Assembly (NCBI GenBank): GCA_030642885.1
Contig: DAOWMX010000018.1
Location: 1-16,402 of the forward strand
From: Anaerolineales bacterium
Lineage (GTDB): Bacteria > Chloroflexota > Anaerolineae > Anaerolineales > E44-bin32
Length of the DNA stretch: 16,402 nucleotides
Direction: 5' to 3'
Position 1 is the first letter of the stretch, and each line of letters starts with the position of its first letter. The notes under the pieces were generated by a model, which did not search any database, had not been told where the DNA came from, and saw nothing but the letters and a program-made list of their open reading frames with translations. The position numbers and the translations under genes are program-made. Positions 1-7,824 of the stretch are shown piece by piece.

Positions 1-2
1 TC

Positions 3-212
3 ACGGTGGAAATTGGGCAGGACATCCTTCCCATGTGGTCGCCAAGGGGACAATACTTAAGCTACCTCTCAAACCGGGACGGCGATTACCCGGATGACTT
101 TCGCCTTCGTCTGATCCACCCGGATGGTACCGGCGATCTGCCCTTTGGCATCCCGACGCTTGTATTAGGAAGGCCGGCATGGCTACCCGTCAACAGTGTA
201 TTGATTCCTTGA
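3..212 (+). CDS. C-terminal fragment of a TolB/PD40-like beta-propeller protein
   Basis: The frame is open to the left window edge, so this is the 3' end of a longer gene. The visible residues contain one propeller blade signature: a WSPRGQYLSYLSNRDG stretch followed by LRLIHPDGTG. This matches the 'W-SPDG-xx-IAF-xSxRDG ... DGTG' pattern of TolB/WD40-like PD40 repeats. Proteins with such repeats are usually exported or periplasmic and act in binding or scaffolding. The stop is followed 16 nt later by the start of the M23 peptidase gene on the same strand, so the two may be co-transcribed. The full length, the N-terminus and the specific role cannot be seen. A GTG at position 6 lies inside the reading frame and is unlikely to be the real start. 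Confidence 0.7.
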   Translation, partial: TVEIGQDILPMWSPRGQYLSYLSNRDGDYPDDFRLRLIHPDGTGDLPFGIPTLVLGRPAWLPVNSVLIP

Positions 213-228
213 GAATGGAGTAGGCACC

Positions 229-768
229 ATGTGTGAAAAGAGAAGGATCGCCTCCCTCGCTATCATCGCCGGAATACTGGTCCTAATAACCATCCTTCTT
301 TCCAACCCTCCTCCCGCACAAGCGTTGGCGGGTCGTCAACAAAGTCAATTCCCCGAGGCTTTCCTTTATCCGCCTTACCCTGGAAGTACACACTACACCG
401 CGATCTTCGACCACGATGAACCGCGTAGCGAGACTAATATTGACCTGGTCACGTCGAACGGCTATCGAGCGCTTTGTCAGGGCGAGGGGATTACCCCATG
501 CACTCACCCGGCTTTTCAAGGGAATGCCGTTTACTACGATGAACACAACGGCATCGACTTCGCCATCAATCATCTACCCGTGTATGCCGCCGCAGAGGCC
601 GATCGAGTCGACTATGCCGGCTGGTATTGGCCTCCGGATCATGGCCTGGGTTATGGTCTGTATATACGACTAGAGCATCCTCTCCCCGAGGGCTTGAGGT
701 ACAAGACTGTGTACGCACACTTGAGTGCGATTACCCTGTCCAGATGCGAGCGGCAACATCCAGGGTGA
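229..768 (+). CDS. M23-family peptidase, N-terminal piece (frameshifted gene)
   Basis: This is the first part of an exported zinc metallopeptidase of the M23 (LytM/lysostaphin-like) family, which cleaves peptide cross-links in peptidoglycan. A GGAG ribosome site lies 8 nt before the ATG. Residues 1-6 are basic and about 8-25 hydrophobic, a signal peptide or anchor. The first half of the M23 fold follows: HNGID (H106, D110, matching HxGxD of the zinc site), a GYGLYIRLEH strand and YAHL (H164). The frame then runs into a stop at 766-768, before the second zinc motif (HxH). That motif and the rest of the fold are in the +1 frame from about 737 onward. Skipping a single base between 736 and 742 joins the two frames as ITLPDASGNIQG. 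This piece alone would be inactive. Sequencing error, real mutation or programmed frameshifting are all possible; the first is the simplest. Confidence 0.8.
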   Translation: MCEKRRIASLAIIAGILVLITILLSNPPPAQALAGRQQSQFPEAFLYPPYPGSTHYTAIFDHDEPRSETNIDLVTSNGYRALCQGEGITPCTHPAFQGNAVYYDEHNGIDFAINHLPVYAAAEADRVDYAGWYWPPDHGLGYGLYIRLEHPLPEGLRYKTVYAHLSAITLSRCERQHPG

Positions 769-3199
769 TGTGTGCGACCCTTACACCACGCTCGTCGAGC
801 AGGGGGATATGATCGGGGTTAGCGGCAACACGGGGGACTCCACCGGATCTCATTTGCATTTCTCCGTTATCAATGAGGGCGGCCACCACGTAGACCCTTA
901 CGGCTGGGATCCCGCGCCGGATGCGGACGAGGTCGATGATCCATGGATCGCGGAAAATCCACCTCACTCATTATGGGTAGTGATCCCAGATATCAGCAAT
1001 CAGCCACCCGGCAGCAGTATTTTGCCTCTCGGCGAGGGGAACGCCCTGGACTTCCCTCCGGATCTGGCTGATTATCCCGCGAATGAACGCACGACAGTCG
1101 ACGATTACGCCCATCTCTGGTTGGATACGAGCCAACCGCCCCCTGAGTCTCCCTTCTTCGAAGCAGCCGAGGGGTGTTGGTCCTCATCAGGCTTGATGGG
1201 TCAGAATGACACCTGGGCTGAAAACAACTACAACCTTTACGTCGATGCGGGGGACGGATCGTGCTGGGCTCGATGGCAATTCCCTGATGATCGTCAAGCC
1301 GGTACTTATCGGGTGTATGTACGGGTTCCCCTAAGCGAGATCCATAATTGTCGGCGTCCGACACAGAGCGCGCTGTACCGCATCGTATCTAACGGTGTCG
1401 AGCGAGCGGAAATCCAGTTGAACCACGAGGAACTCACGCGTTATCTTTTGAGCGATCCAGGGGGCAGTGAGGATCCCACTATCCGTGCGGGTTGGATCAC
1501 CCTCGGTGAGTACCACTTCAGACCTGGCGGCGAGAGTTATATAGAGATCACCGATGCCACGAACGGCGATCCGGTCAACGACGAAGAGTGTGAGCAGCCT
1601 CGCAGCCTCACCTTCTTTGTCCAGGCCGATGCTGTTCAATTCTTACTGCTCGAGCCTGATGCAACGCCGACACCAACGCCTACCCCCATACCCACGCGTA
1701 CGCCCACACCTGTGGGGACCATCGTAAGCGTGCAGGTTGATAGCAGCGTAGACGACGCCGGTATCGAGCCGGGAAGCTGTACATTCTCCACTTCTTGGCG
1801 GGAAATCTACTTTGGAGAATGTGCGAATGGCTCCGACATCACCAGCGGATTCCGGTTCGATGGTGTGGATGTCCCACCAAGAGCGAATATCTTAGCCGCC
1901 TACTTACGTTTCACGACGGACGGACGGTACGAGGATAATTTAAGCGTGAGCTTCAATGGCGAAGCGAGCGGGTTTGCACCTCCTTTCAGTGCGAGTAATC
2001 GACCTGTGGATCGACCGCTTCTCCCGCCATCTGTCACCTGGAACATTCCCTCCTCAGATCGCTGGGAATTGGGGTTCACACGGGAAAGCCCCTCTTTGCG
2101 CTCCATTATCCAGGCTGTTGTTGACCAACCAAGCTGGGCGCGTGGGAATCCGCTGGCGATCATCGTCAAGAACATTGGACCGACCTCAGGCGAAAACCGC
2201 CATCGGCGCGTCATTGGGTATGACCGCCCCGAATGGTATCCGGGTGAAGAATATGCTGCAGAGCTTGTAATCGAGTACACAGGCGGCGTGATTATCCCCA
2301 CGCCGGGACCGACGCTGACCCCCATCCCGACCTTCACGCCAGAACCTCCCCCCACAGACCCCCCGCCGCCCTGCTGGTGCTACATCCTTTGTAGGTATGG
2401 ATTGGTTCGAAACGAGGGGAACCCTCTCACGGTGAAGGTCGCCGCGATCGGGCGACATCTACTTGGTCGCTTTCAGGCTGATCTCGAGCTTGTCGAGCTC
2501 CTAACACGGGTTCGGGATGAGGTAATGGCAGGTACGCCCGGCGGAGATCATCTAATCGATCTTTATCGGTCATTCTCCCCGGAACTCATCCAAATCATTC
2601 CTTCGGATCCCGAACTGGAAGATGAAGGCCTCGAGACGTTGATGCTCTTTGTATCAAACTTCGAGGCTCTGGTGGATGATCGTGGGGGTGAGGTGGTGAT
2701 CGCTCAGGAACAAGTTGACGCCGTGGAGATCTTCCTGGACAATCTGGCTGCAGTCGCTAGCCCTGAGCTTCAGGAGGTTATCGCGAAAGAGCGGGTGCGG
2801 ATTGGTTTGCAGGATCTTGTTGATGACTCTATGGAAGAAGCCTGGCGTGCTGTAGCGGGATATTCGATCCACTGGCAGCCACCGCTGGAAACAGACGAAC
2901 TGGTGACGATCCACTCAAATCAGAGCATCCCCGTCAAGTTCACGCTAGAAGACGTGTATGGGCAGCATGTATTTGACGAGGCGGTGGCGCTGCGAATCGT
3001 CGACGATTTGGGGAATGTTGTGATCGGGCCCTATTTCATCGCGAATAATCCAAATAAGGGAATTGCGTACCAGGGTAACGGGAAGTACCATCACAATCTG
3101 CGTATCGACTCTCTAGTTCCCGGACTTTACCAGCTTCTCGTTGATCGGCGATCGCCGGACGGTCATTACGTAGGCCGTGTGCTATATGTAGAAGAATAA
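725..3199 (+). CDS. M23-family peptidase, C-terminal piece with multidomain surface-protein tail
   Basis: This continues the preceding piece in the +1 frame; the GTG at 725 is only the edge of the open frame. Visible regions, by residue: 20-50 the end of the M23 domain with VEQGDMIGVSGNTG and the zinc motif HLHF (H43, H45); 145-310 a beta-rich domain resembling golvesin/Xly-type carbohydrate-binding modules; 311-330 a Pro/Thr linker; 332-519 a DNRLRE-like beta-sandwich; 523-549 a second Pro-rich linker; 550-556 a Cys cluster (CWCYILC); 589-712 a helical domain resembling the CFI-box type (RVRDEV...LYRSFSPEL); 723-824 an Ig-like domain with IPVKFTL, as in PxKF domains. The layout suggests a secreted or surface-bound wall hydrolase with several binding modules. 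The helical domain recurs as the next gene. Domain names other than M23 are my reading of sequence patterns. Confidence 0.8.
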   Translation: MRLPCPDASGNIQGDVCDPYTTLVEQGDMIGVSGNTGDSTGSHLHFSVINEGGHHVDPYGWDPAPDADEVDDPWIAENPPHSLWVVIPDISNQPPGSSILPLGEGNALDFPPDLADYPANERTTVDDYAHLWLDTSQPPPESPFFEAAEGCWSSSGLMGQNDTWAENNYNLYVDAGDGSCWARWQFPDDRQAGTYRVYVRVPLSEIHNCRRPTQSALYRIVSNGVERAEIQLNHEELTRYLLSDPGGSEDPTIRAGWITLGEYHFRPGGESYIEITDATNGDPVNDEECEQPRSLTFFVQADAVQFLLLEPDATPTPTPTPIPTRTPTPVGTIVSVQVDSSVDDAGIEPGSCTFSTSWREIYFGECANGSDITSGFRFDGVDVPPRANILAAYLRFTTDGRYEDNLSVSFNGEASGFAPPFSASNRPVDRPLLPPSVTWNIPSSDRWELGFTRESPSLRSIIQAVVDQPSWARGNPLAIIVKNIGPTSGENRHRRVIGYDRPEWYPGEEYAAELVIEYTGGVIIPTPGPTLTPIPTFTPEPPPTDPPPPCWCYILCRYGLVRNEGNPLTVKVAAIGRHLLGRFQADLELVELLTRVRDEVMAGTPGGDHLIDLYRSFSPELIQIIPSDPELEDEGLETLMLFVSNFEALVDDRGGEVVIAQEQVDAVEIFLDNLAAVASPELQEVIAKERVRIGLQDLVDDSMEEAWRAVAGYSIHWQPPLETDELVTIHSNQSIPVKFTLEDVYGQHVFDEAVALRIVDDLGNVVIGPYFIANNPNKGIAYQGNGKYHHNLRIDSLVPGLYQLLVDRRSPDGHYVGRVLYVEE

Positions 3200-3336
3200 G
3201 ACCACGCTGCATCCAGTCCAACAACAAGGGGCCTGCTATAGAAGGAGACCAGACTAAATCTGAACACCTGGTTGGGAGTGATCTGGTATTCTATGTACAG
3301 ACAGTCCACACCATCTATCTAACGGAGACGTGAAAG

Positions 3337-3846
3337 ATGGCGCGCTGTAGGAAACGTTACATCGTTTTGGGATCTATCCTTGCTGCAGTCCTACTCTTGA
3401 CCACTGTTACGATTGGGACAGGTCGTGAGCTCGTCAAGAGCGCCCACGTATACTTGCGAGTGCATGACGAGGTGCTGCTTCCTACAGAAGCTGGGCGCCG
3501 ATACATCGACATTGGCTGGGCTTTCAACGATGAGATGTTCCAACTTGGCACACAGTATCCTGACATTCGTGAGCAAACCGTTGTCCTACTCCTGACTCTT
3601 GAACCGGCTTTCGAAGCGCTCGTCGACGGACGTGGGGACGAGGTCACAATCAGCGTCGACAACATTGCACTCATCGAGGCCTATAGCTCCCGTTTGCTGG
3701 AGGTGGGCAGCCCCGCGCTGCAGCGGACCATCCTGGAGGAGATGGCCAGGTACCCGCTCGAGACATTCATCGACGTAACAATGGAAGCCGCCCGGGTTCG
3801 AGTCCTTGGTTTCCCGCTTGAGGCGACTCCTTCACCGATGCCTTGA
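3337..3846 (+). CDS. Small exported protein, stand-alone copy of the helical domain of the M23 protein
   Basis: A protein of 169 residues. A GGAG site lies 9 nt before the ATG. Residues 1-7 are basic (MARCRKR) and about 8-27 hydrophobic, a signal peptide or N-terminal membrane anchor. Residues 39-158 align along their whole length with residues 589-712 of the upstream M23 protein. Shared stretches are RV-DEV at the start, FEALVD-RG-EV-I in the middle, V-SP-LQ--I, and a final helix with D--MEEA-R against D-TMEAAR. The C-terminus ends in a short Pro-rich tail. The domain resembles the CFI-box class of C-terminal modules but lacks the leading Cys motif. The function is unknown. The adjacent position and same strand suggest that one copy arose by duplication and that the two products act in the same place. 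Confidence 0.75.
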   Translation: MARCRKRYIVLGSILAAVLLLTTVTIGTGRELVKSAHVYLRVHDEVLLPTEAGRRYIDIGWAFNDEMFQLGTQYPDIREQTVVLLLTLEPAFEALVDGRGDEVTISVDNIALIEAYSSRLLEVGSPALQRTILEEMARYPLETFIDVTMEAARVRVLGFPLEATPSPMP

Positions 3847-4230
3847 CGTCTGCGGAATCGGCGAGCCCTACCCGCTTATGGCGCATGTGATTGTCATTCC
3901 CGCGACTCTGAAAACATTCGCGACTAGATAGGGGGGTGTCTCTACGTGGACCCTCCCCTGCCGAGAAATTAATGGCACATTTGAGTTTGCGCTTCTCCAA
4001 GCCATCCTCATAGACTACTCGCCTTGTAAAAAAACGCCAGAAAACCATTTAGCATGCTGCAGAAGATTCTAATTTGTGAGGATTTGTAAGTCGAGATAAG
4101 TAGCCGCTTAGGGCGGCTCCATGTTTGGAATTAGATCGAACGCCTTCTCATAACAATAGACCTTGCTCCCCCGAGGGCAATGGGATTTCGGGGGAGTGAG
4201 TCTATTAATTAGCCCGCTGCGTGATCGGCG
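3847..4230. other. Intergenic region between convergent genes
   Basis: This stretch separates the plus-strand small exported gene from the minus-strand SIMPL gene; I see no convincing gene in it. It holds three hairpins. The first is GC-rich (GGGGGGT 3931-3937 with ACCCTCC 3950-3956, one G-T pair, 12-nt loop). The second is smaller (AGCCGC 4102-4107 with GCGGCT 4113-4118). The third, a long stem at 4155-4206, is listed separately. The first lies about 85 nt past the stop at 3846 and could end that transcript, although no T-run follows it. Confidence 0.6.
4155..4206. terminator. Long interrupted hairpin, probable terminator between convergent genes
   Basis: An outer stem AATAGAC (4155-4161) pairs with GTCTATT (4200-4206). 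An inner 9-bp perfect stem CTCCCCCGA (4166-4174) pairs with TCGGGGGAG (4188-4196) around a 13-nt loop. A short internal loop separates them. It sits 25 nt past the stop codon of the minus-strand SIMPL gene and also downstream of the plus-strand gene. No long T-run follows on either strand, so intrinsic termination strength is uncertain. Confidence 0.6.
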
Positions 4231-4986
4231 CTACTGCAACAACTCAAAGGTCACGGTTACACGGGCGTTGACAGAGATCTGGCCAGGGGCGAATGCGCCG
4301 TCGAAATCCGCGGAGGGCCCGGATGCGTTCTGCACAACGTTCTGCGACATCCCTGCGGAGCGCGAACCCCACCAACCGTATCCGTACCAGGACCACCAGC
4401 CAACGTGGTCTTCATAAATTGACTTAGCGTTGCCGACGGAGTTCGAGAGCACACCAGCCATCGCCTCAGCTTTCTCGCTAGCGGCCTGAACGGCTAACGC
4501 CCGCGCCTGGTCTCGATATTTTCGCAGCTCTGATGTGCGGAAATCGATCCCATGAACGTTGGTGGCCCCGGCTTCGGTGACCGCTGTCAATAAATCCTCG
4601 AACACATCAATATCACGCAGGGTTACCACAATCGTGCGGCGCACGTAATACCCGGTGATATCCGTGTAGGGGTAGGAGTCTTCATGCCTGGGCTCGATGC
4701 TGATGTAATCTGTTTGGATGTCCTTCGCAGCCACCCCATAGCGCTTGGTGATGGTGATGACTTCCTGAACGCTGCTATCATTTCTTCGTTTCGCCACGCT
4801 CAGTTCCCGATGGAAATTTTCCACGCCTAACGTGATAAGAACCTCATCGGGGACTACCTTCACGACGGCTTCTCCGGAGACCGTTATCACTCCAGGATCC
4901 GGTTCTACCTGAGTGGGTAGGTCAACCGCGCCTACGAGAAATACGGCACATACAACTGCTAGAATCAATCCCGGTGCTTGTTTCAT
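4231..4986 (-). CDS. SIMPL-domain (DUF541) exported protein
   Basis: A protein of 251 residues. The start chosen is the ATG at 4986, because a perfect AGGAGG lies 8 nt before it (5000-4995) and the product then opens with a clean signal peptide (MKQAPG, then hydrophobic to about residue 20). An ATG 18 nt upstream (5004) would place that ribosome site inside the coding region. The mature protein follows the SIMPL pattern: an ITVSGEA-V-V-PDEV opening strand, V-ITKRYGV and DIQTDYISIEP in the middle, a YYVRRTIVVTLRDID strand, G-T-VHGIDFRTS, and an ALAVQAASEKAEAMA helix. Family members are periplasmic or surface proteins, some linked to envelope or stress functions; no enzymatic activity is established. 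An insert rich in Trp and Tyr (WWSWYGYGWWGS) sits near the C-terminal third. The gene stands alone on this strand. Confidence 0.85.
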   Translation of the reverse strand: MKQAPGLILAVVCAVFLVGAVDLPTQVEPDPGVITVSGEAVVKVVPDEVLITLGVENFHRELSVAKRRNDSSVQEVITITKRYGVAAKDIQTDYISIEPRHEDSYPYTDITGYYVRRTIVVTLRDIDVFEDLLTAVTEAGATNVHGIDFRTSELRKYRDQARALAVQAASEKAEAMAGVLSNSVGNAKSIYEDHVGWWSWYGYGWWGSRSAGMSQNVVQNASGPSADFDGAFAPGQISVNARVTVTFELLQ

Positions 4987-5359
4987 CGTTCGAACCTCCT
5001 TCATAGTGAATATTCTCGTCTGTGTGCGAACATTTAGAGATCAACTATCTTTACTAGCGTGTGTTACAACAATAGGTATAGCGATGCTCTGTGTCCTATT
5101 CCCGCCCGAACTGAGGCAATTCGGAGTCAAGTTTATGGCACATAGGATTCAAATGAACCTTTAATCAAATGACGTGCTGGAGTAGACGCAGCGCCTGTTG
5201 TCCATCTCGCCAATCTCGGGCATTGCTCCGATGTCGGCTTGCAGGAGCAGGTAAAATAATGAAGGCTCGGGACATTACACTTGATGTGCGTAAAGTGTTC
5301 TTTGTTCTCTACGAATTGTGTTGTTTTTCTATTTGAGATTAAAGAAAGGTTAGATTCCT
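4987..5359. other. Intergenic region between divergent SIMPL and MoaD-like genes
   Basis: No gene is called here. The segment should carry promoters for both divergent genes, but I found no strong sigma-70 consensus. A dyad ACACTT (5277-5282) / AAGTGT (5293-5298), 22 bp overall, lies about 62 nt before the plus-strand MoaD-like gene and could be an operator. A 25-codon reading frame (5259-5336) preceded at a distance by AGGAG overlaps the dyad; I do not count it as a gene. Confidence 0.5.
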
Positions 5360-5677
5360 ATGGTTGAGATCCATCTTTACGGAAAACTCAGGCGACATGC
5401 ACCTGGCAGCAGTCCTTCAATGGATAGTGTGATCATCGTCGATCCAATAGAGGATAAAACAATTGAGATGCTCCTTGAGCGGGTGGGAATTGGGGTTGAC
5501 GAGATCTATCATATCTTTCTAAACTCGAAGCTGCTCGCGACTCATAATACGATGGCAAATTGGTTGGGCTATCAGCAGGTCCGAAAATCTCCGTTTGACT
5601 GGGACTTGAAAGTGCCGGTGAAGGATGGCGATCGTATCGGTTTATTCGGGGAAGATATGGCCGCGCTGGTTGTCTAG
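5360..5677 (+). CDS. MoaD/ThiS-like beta-grasp protein without C-terminal GG
   Basis: A protein of 105 residues with an ubiquitin-like beta-grasp outline: VEIHLYGKLRRHA as the first hairpin, an IEMLLERVGI helix segment, and a VKDGDRIGLFGED stretch near the end that corresponds to the DGDRIAFxPPxxGG end of MoaD/ThiS proteins. The chain ends in ALVV, so the terminal Gly-Gly needed for adenylation and thiocarboxylate formation is absent. A weak AAAGG site lies about 10 nt before the ATG. It shares LYG, RHA and the GD-x-G-[IL]-F block with the 133-aa protein at 7824-8225, and is probably its paralogue. It is transcribed towards the AOR operon, separated by a bidirectional terminator. It may be a structural or regulatory partner of the AOR enzyme; that is inference from location. 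Confidence 0.65.
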   Translation: MVEIHLYGKLRRHAPGSSPSMDSVIIVDPIEDKTIEMLLERVGIGVDEIYHIFLNSKLLATHNTMANWLGYQQVRKSPFDWDLKVPVKDGDRIGLFGEDMAALVV

Positions 5678-5747
5678 TTCATCATAAGAAATAAGCGGCA
5701 TCTCTTCAGGGCCTAGTGAGCTACCTGATGCGGCACTATCCGGGTAG

Positions 5748-5790
5748 AAAAAAAGACAGGGCGAGATTATCCTCGCCCCGTCTCAGTTTT
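5748..5790. terminator. Bidirectional Rho-independent terminator
   Basis: A 7-bp perfect stem GGGCGAG (5759-5765) pairs with CTCGCCC (5772-5778) around a 6-nt loop. Beyond one mismatch it extends by AGAC (5754-5757) with GTCT (5780-5783). Read on the minus strand the stem is followed directly by a run of seven T (5754-5748); on the plus strand TTTT follows at 5787-5790. It lies just past the stop of the minus-strand MoaD gene and past the stop of the plus-strand MoaD-like gene, and so ends both transcripts. Confidence 0.85.
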
Positions 5791-5821
5791 CAACACTGGT
5801 GAAAAGATTCCTCTCTTCCTG

Positions 5822-6061
5822 CTATCCTCCCGCAATCGCTGGAGCGAAAGCAATTCGATCGCCGTCTTCGACGACCTCATCCAGTTCTGTTAGAACGTGA
5901 TTACGAATCACGATTTTCACTTCTTCAGCAGGAAGACCCAATATCTGTATAAGATCCGCGGGGGTGACGCCAGGATCAACTTCGATATATCTGGAGCCAC
6001 CCACGGGCAGATCTGGGAGATACTTCATCAGTGTCGCAAATACTGCTACTTCAACCTGCAT
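5822..6061 (-). CDS. MoaD/ThiS-family sulfur-carrier protein with GG tail
   Basis: A compact beta-grasp protein of 79 residues ending in EDGDRIAFAPAIAGG, the canonical MoaD/ThiS C-terminus. In this family the final Gly is adenylated and converted to a thiocarboxylate that donates sulfur to molybdopterin or thiamine. The ATG at 6061 is preferred; a TTG one codon earlier (6064) is also in frame. The start lies 5 nt past the AOR stop, so the two are co-transcribed and probably translationally coupled. The likely role is making, or loading, the tungsten or molybdenum pterin cofactor of that enzyme, rather than thiamine synthesis. Of the three beta-grasp genes near the AOR this is the only one with the functional tail. 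Confidence 0.8.
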   Translation of the reverse strand: MQVEVAVFATLMKYLPDLPVGGSRYIEVDPGVTPADLIQILGLPAEEVKIVIRNHVLTELDEVVEDGDRIAFAPAIAGG

Positions 6062-6066
6062 CAACG

Positions 6067-7824
6067 CTAATCTTCATGCACCCAAGCGAAAACCTTATCC
6101 AGTTCCTCGTCCGTCATGGACCAGACGACATCGTGTGGAGGCAGTTTCTCATAGCGCATGAATTCCGGCAGACGATCATCCTCTTTGGTGAAGCCGGCCC
6201 GCTCATTGAATAGGCGTTCCATTTTGAGGACATCTTTGCCCAGAGCTATTGCGTCATCACCAGTGAGATCCATGCCCATTACCCCAGCGACCGAATCTAC
6301 CATTCCCTCAAAGCCCGTCTGAATATCAAGGACCGGGAAGGCGATGAACAGGCAGTAACCACTGCTGTCGATGAAGGCTGTTGATGCTTGGAAGGCAAGT
6401 GACAAATCTGCCTTACCTTCATCTGTCAGGGGATCTAGTTTGCCACTGACGCCTGCGATCTCAGGAGCGATGGTGTAGCCGGATGTGTGATCAGCTCCCA
6501 TTGGCGTGGTGGCGTAGGTTACACCAATGCCCTTGATAGCCCGTGGTTCGTAGGCCGGCATCGACTGACCTTTAACCGTCGGTACCCGGTGAACGCCGAA
6601 AGCCTTAGCTGTGGCTTCTACACCCTGACCGAGTATACGGCCCATTGGTGTCTTGTTCCGGATCTCATCGAACAGCTTTAAAGCCCCTTCTGCGTCGCCG
6701 AACTCGAGTAACCCACCTTCCATCGCAATCGCGATTGAATTTCCAGCCTCGATTGTATCCAGACCAAGATCGTTGCATTCCCGGGTCATACGAGCGATGA
6801 TTTCCAGATCGTCGATCCCACAATTGGAACCTAAAGAAAAGGCGGTTTCATACTCAATGCATGAGACCAGTGCTTTTCCTGATTCGTCGGGATAGATATT
6901 AGAGCACTGGATAATGCATCCTGGATGGCATCCGTGACCTGTCATACCTTCCCCATCCCGCTTCTCCACAACCTCGGCAATCGCTTCGCCGGAGATCTTC
7001 GCCGCGCCTTCAAATTGGCCGGCGCTGAAGTTGCGCGTTGGCAAACCTCCTGCCTCGTTGACGATATTCATCAAGACATCGGTGCCGTATGCATTCAACC
7101 CGCCGTCTTTCTTGGTTAACCCATGCTCCATAATCGCATCGGCTAATTTCTTCCTGCCCTCTTCAAAGAGCTCCTTATTGGCGATCTCTACTCCTGGCCC
7201 GCCGTCATCATCGATCACGATGGCCTTGATGCCGCGTGCGCCAAAGACCGCTCCCAAGCCGCCGCGTCCAGCGTAGCGACCGGGTTTGTTCTCCGGATCG
7301 TTGACGGAGATACCGGCGTTGGAGAGTTTCATCTCGCCAGCCTGACCGATCCCGATCACAGCTGTCTTCGGATAATCCTTCCAAAGGAGCTCATCGATCT
7401 CATACATCCCTTTTCCCATGAGATCAGAAGCGTCTTTGAACTCCACGCCATCCTTGGTGATCACCAGGTAGTGCCACTTATCCTTTGCGGGAGTTCCTTC
7501 CAGGATAATGGCTGCCAGACCGAGTTTGGCGATTTTCTGACCTGAGAGACCTCCTGCATTGCTCTCTTTGATCGTCCCCGTCAGAGGGCTTTTTCCTCCA
7601 AAAGAGGTGCGGCCGCTGCTGGGTGCAGCAGGCGTCCCAGTGACCCATCCCGGGGCGATTACCACCTTGTTATTGGGACCCAAGGGATGGCAGGTGGGGG
7701 GGACCTCATCAAAAACTATGGCCGATGTCATCCCTCTCCCACCCCACTTTGCCCACTTTTTTGGTACATCTTCATAAGTGGCTTTCAGGTCTGACATGTT
7801 GATTCGTACTATTTTTCTTGTCAT
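6067..7824 (-). CDS. Aldehyde:ferredoxin oxidoreductase family protein (tungsten/molybdenum enzyme)
   Basis: A protein of 585 residues, close to the usual 600-620 for AOR-family enzymes. These oxidise aldehydes or related substrates with a bis-pterin tungsten or molybdenum site and one [4Fe-4S] cluster, passing electrons to ferredoxin. Visible family features: GRTSFGGKSPLTGTI near residues 71-85, the pterin-binding YAGRGGLGAVFGARGIKAI block (184-202), PTRNF, GLDTIEAGN, and TPMGADHTSG near 440-449. Cluster cysteines are C299, C303, C307 and C491 (SSGYC). The first three are spaced C-x3-C-x3-C, whereas the Pyrococcus AOR pattern is C-x2-C-x3-C. ATG 7824 is chosen because AGGAGG lies 5 nt before it; ATG 7827 leaves only 2 nt. 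Its first base is the last base of the upstream stop (TGATG), which indicates coupling. The substrate cannot be told from sequence. Confidence 0.9.
   Translation of the reverse strand: MTRKIVRINMSDLKATYEDVPKKWAKWGGRGMTSAIVFDEVPPTCHPLGPNNKVVIAPGWVTGTPAAPSSGRTSFGGKSPLTGTIKESNAGGLSGQKIAKLGLAAIILEGTPAKDKWHYLVITKDGVEFKDASDLMGKGMYEIDELLWKDYPKTAVIGIGQAGEMKLSNAGISVNDPENKPGRYAGRGGLGAVFGARGIKAIVIDDDGGPGVEIANKELFEEGRKKLADAIMEHGLTKKDGGLNAYGTDVLMNIVNEAGGLPTRNFSAGQFEGAAKISGEAIAEVVEKRDGEGMTGHGCHPGCIIQCSNIYPDESGKALVSCIEYETAFSLGSNCGIDDLEIIARMTRECNDLGLDTIEAGNSIAIAMEGGLLEFGDAEGALKLFDEIRNKTPMGRILGQGVEATAKAFGVHRVPTVKGQSMPAYEPRAIKGIGVTYATTPMGADHTSGYTIAPEIAGVSGKLDPLTDEGKADLSLAFQASTAFIDSSGYCLFIAFPVLDIQTGFEGMVDSVAGVMGMDLTGDDAIALGKDVLKMERLFNERAGFTKEDDRLPEFMRYEKLPPHDVVWSMTDEELDKVFAWVHED

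Noticed and set aside
3794..3805. A tRNA T-loop-like GGTTCGAGTCC stretch
   Set aside because: It lies in the coding sequence of the domain conserved with the M23 protein, and no acceptor or anticodon stem fits around it.
5259..5336. A 25-codon reading frame with AGGAG upstream
   Set aside because: The ribosome site is 11 nt away, the product matches nothing I know, and it may be chance in a regulatory region.
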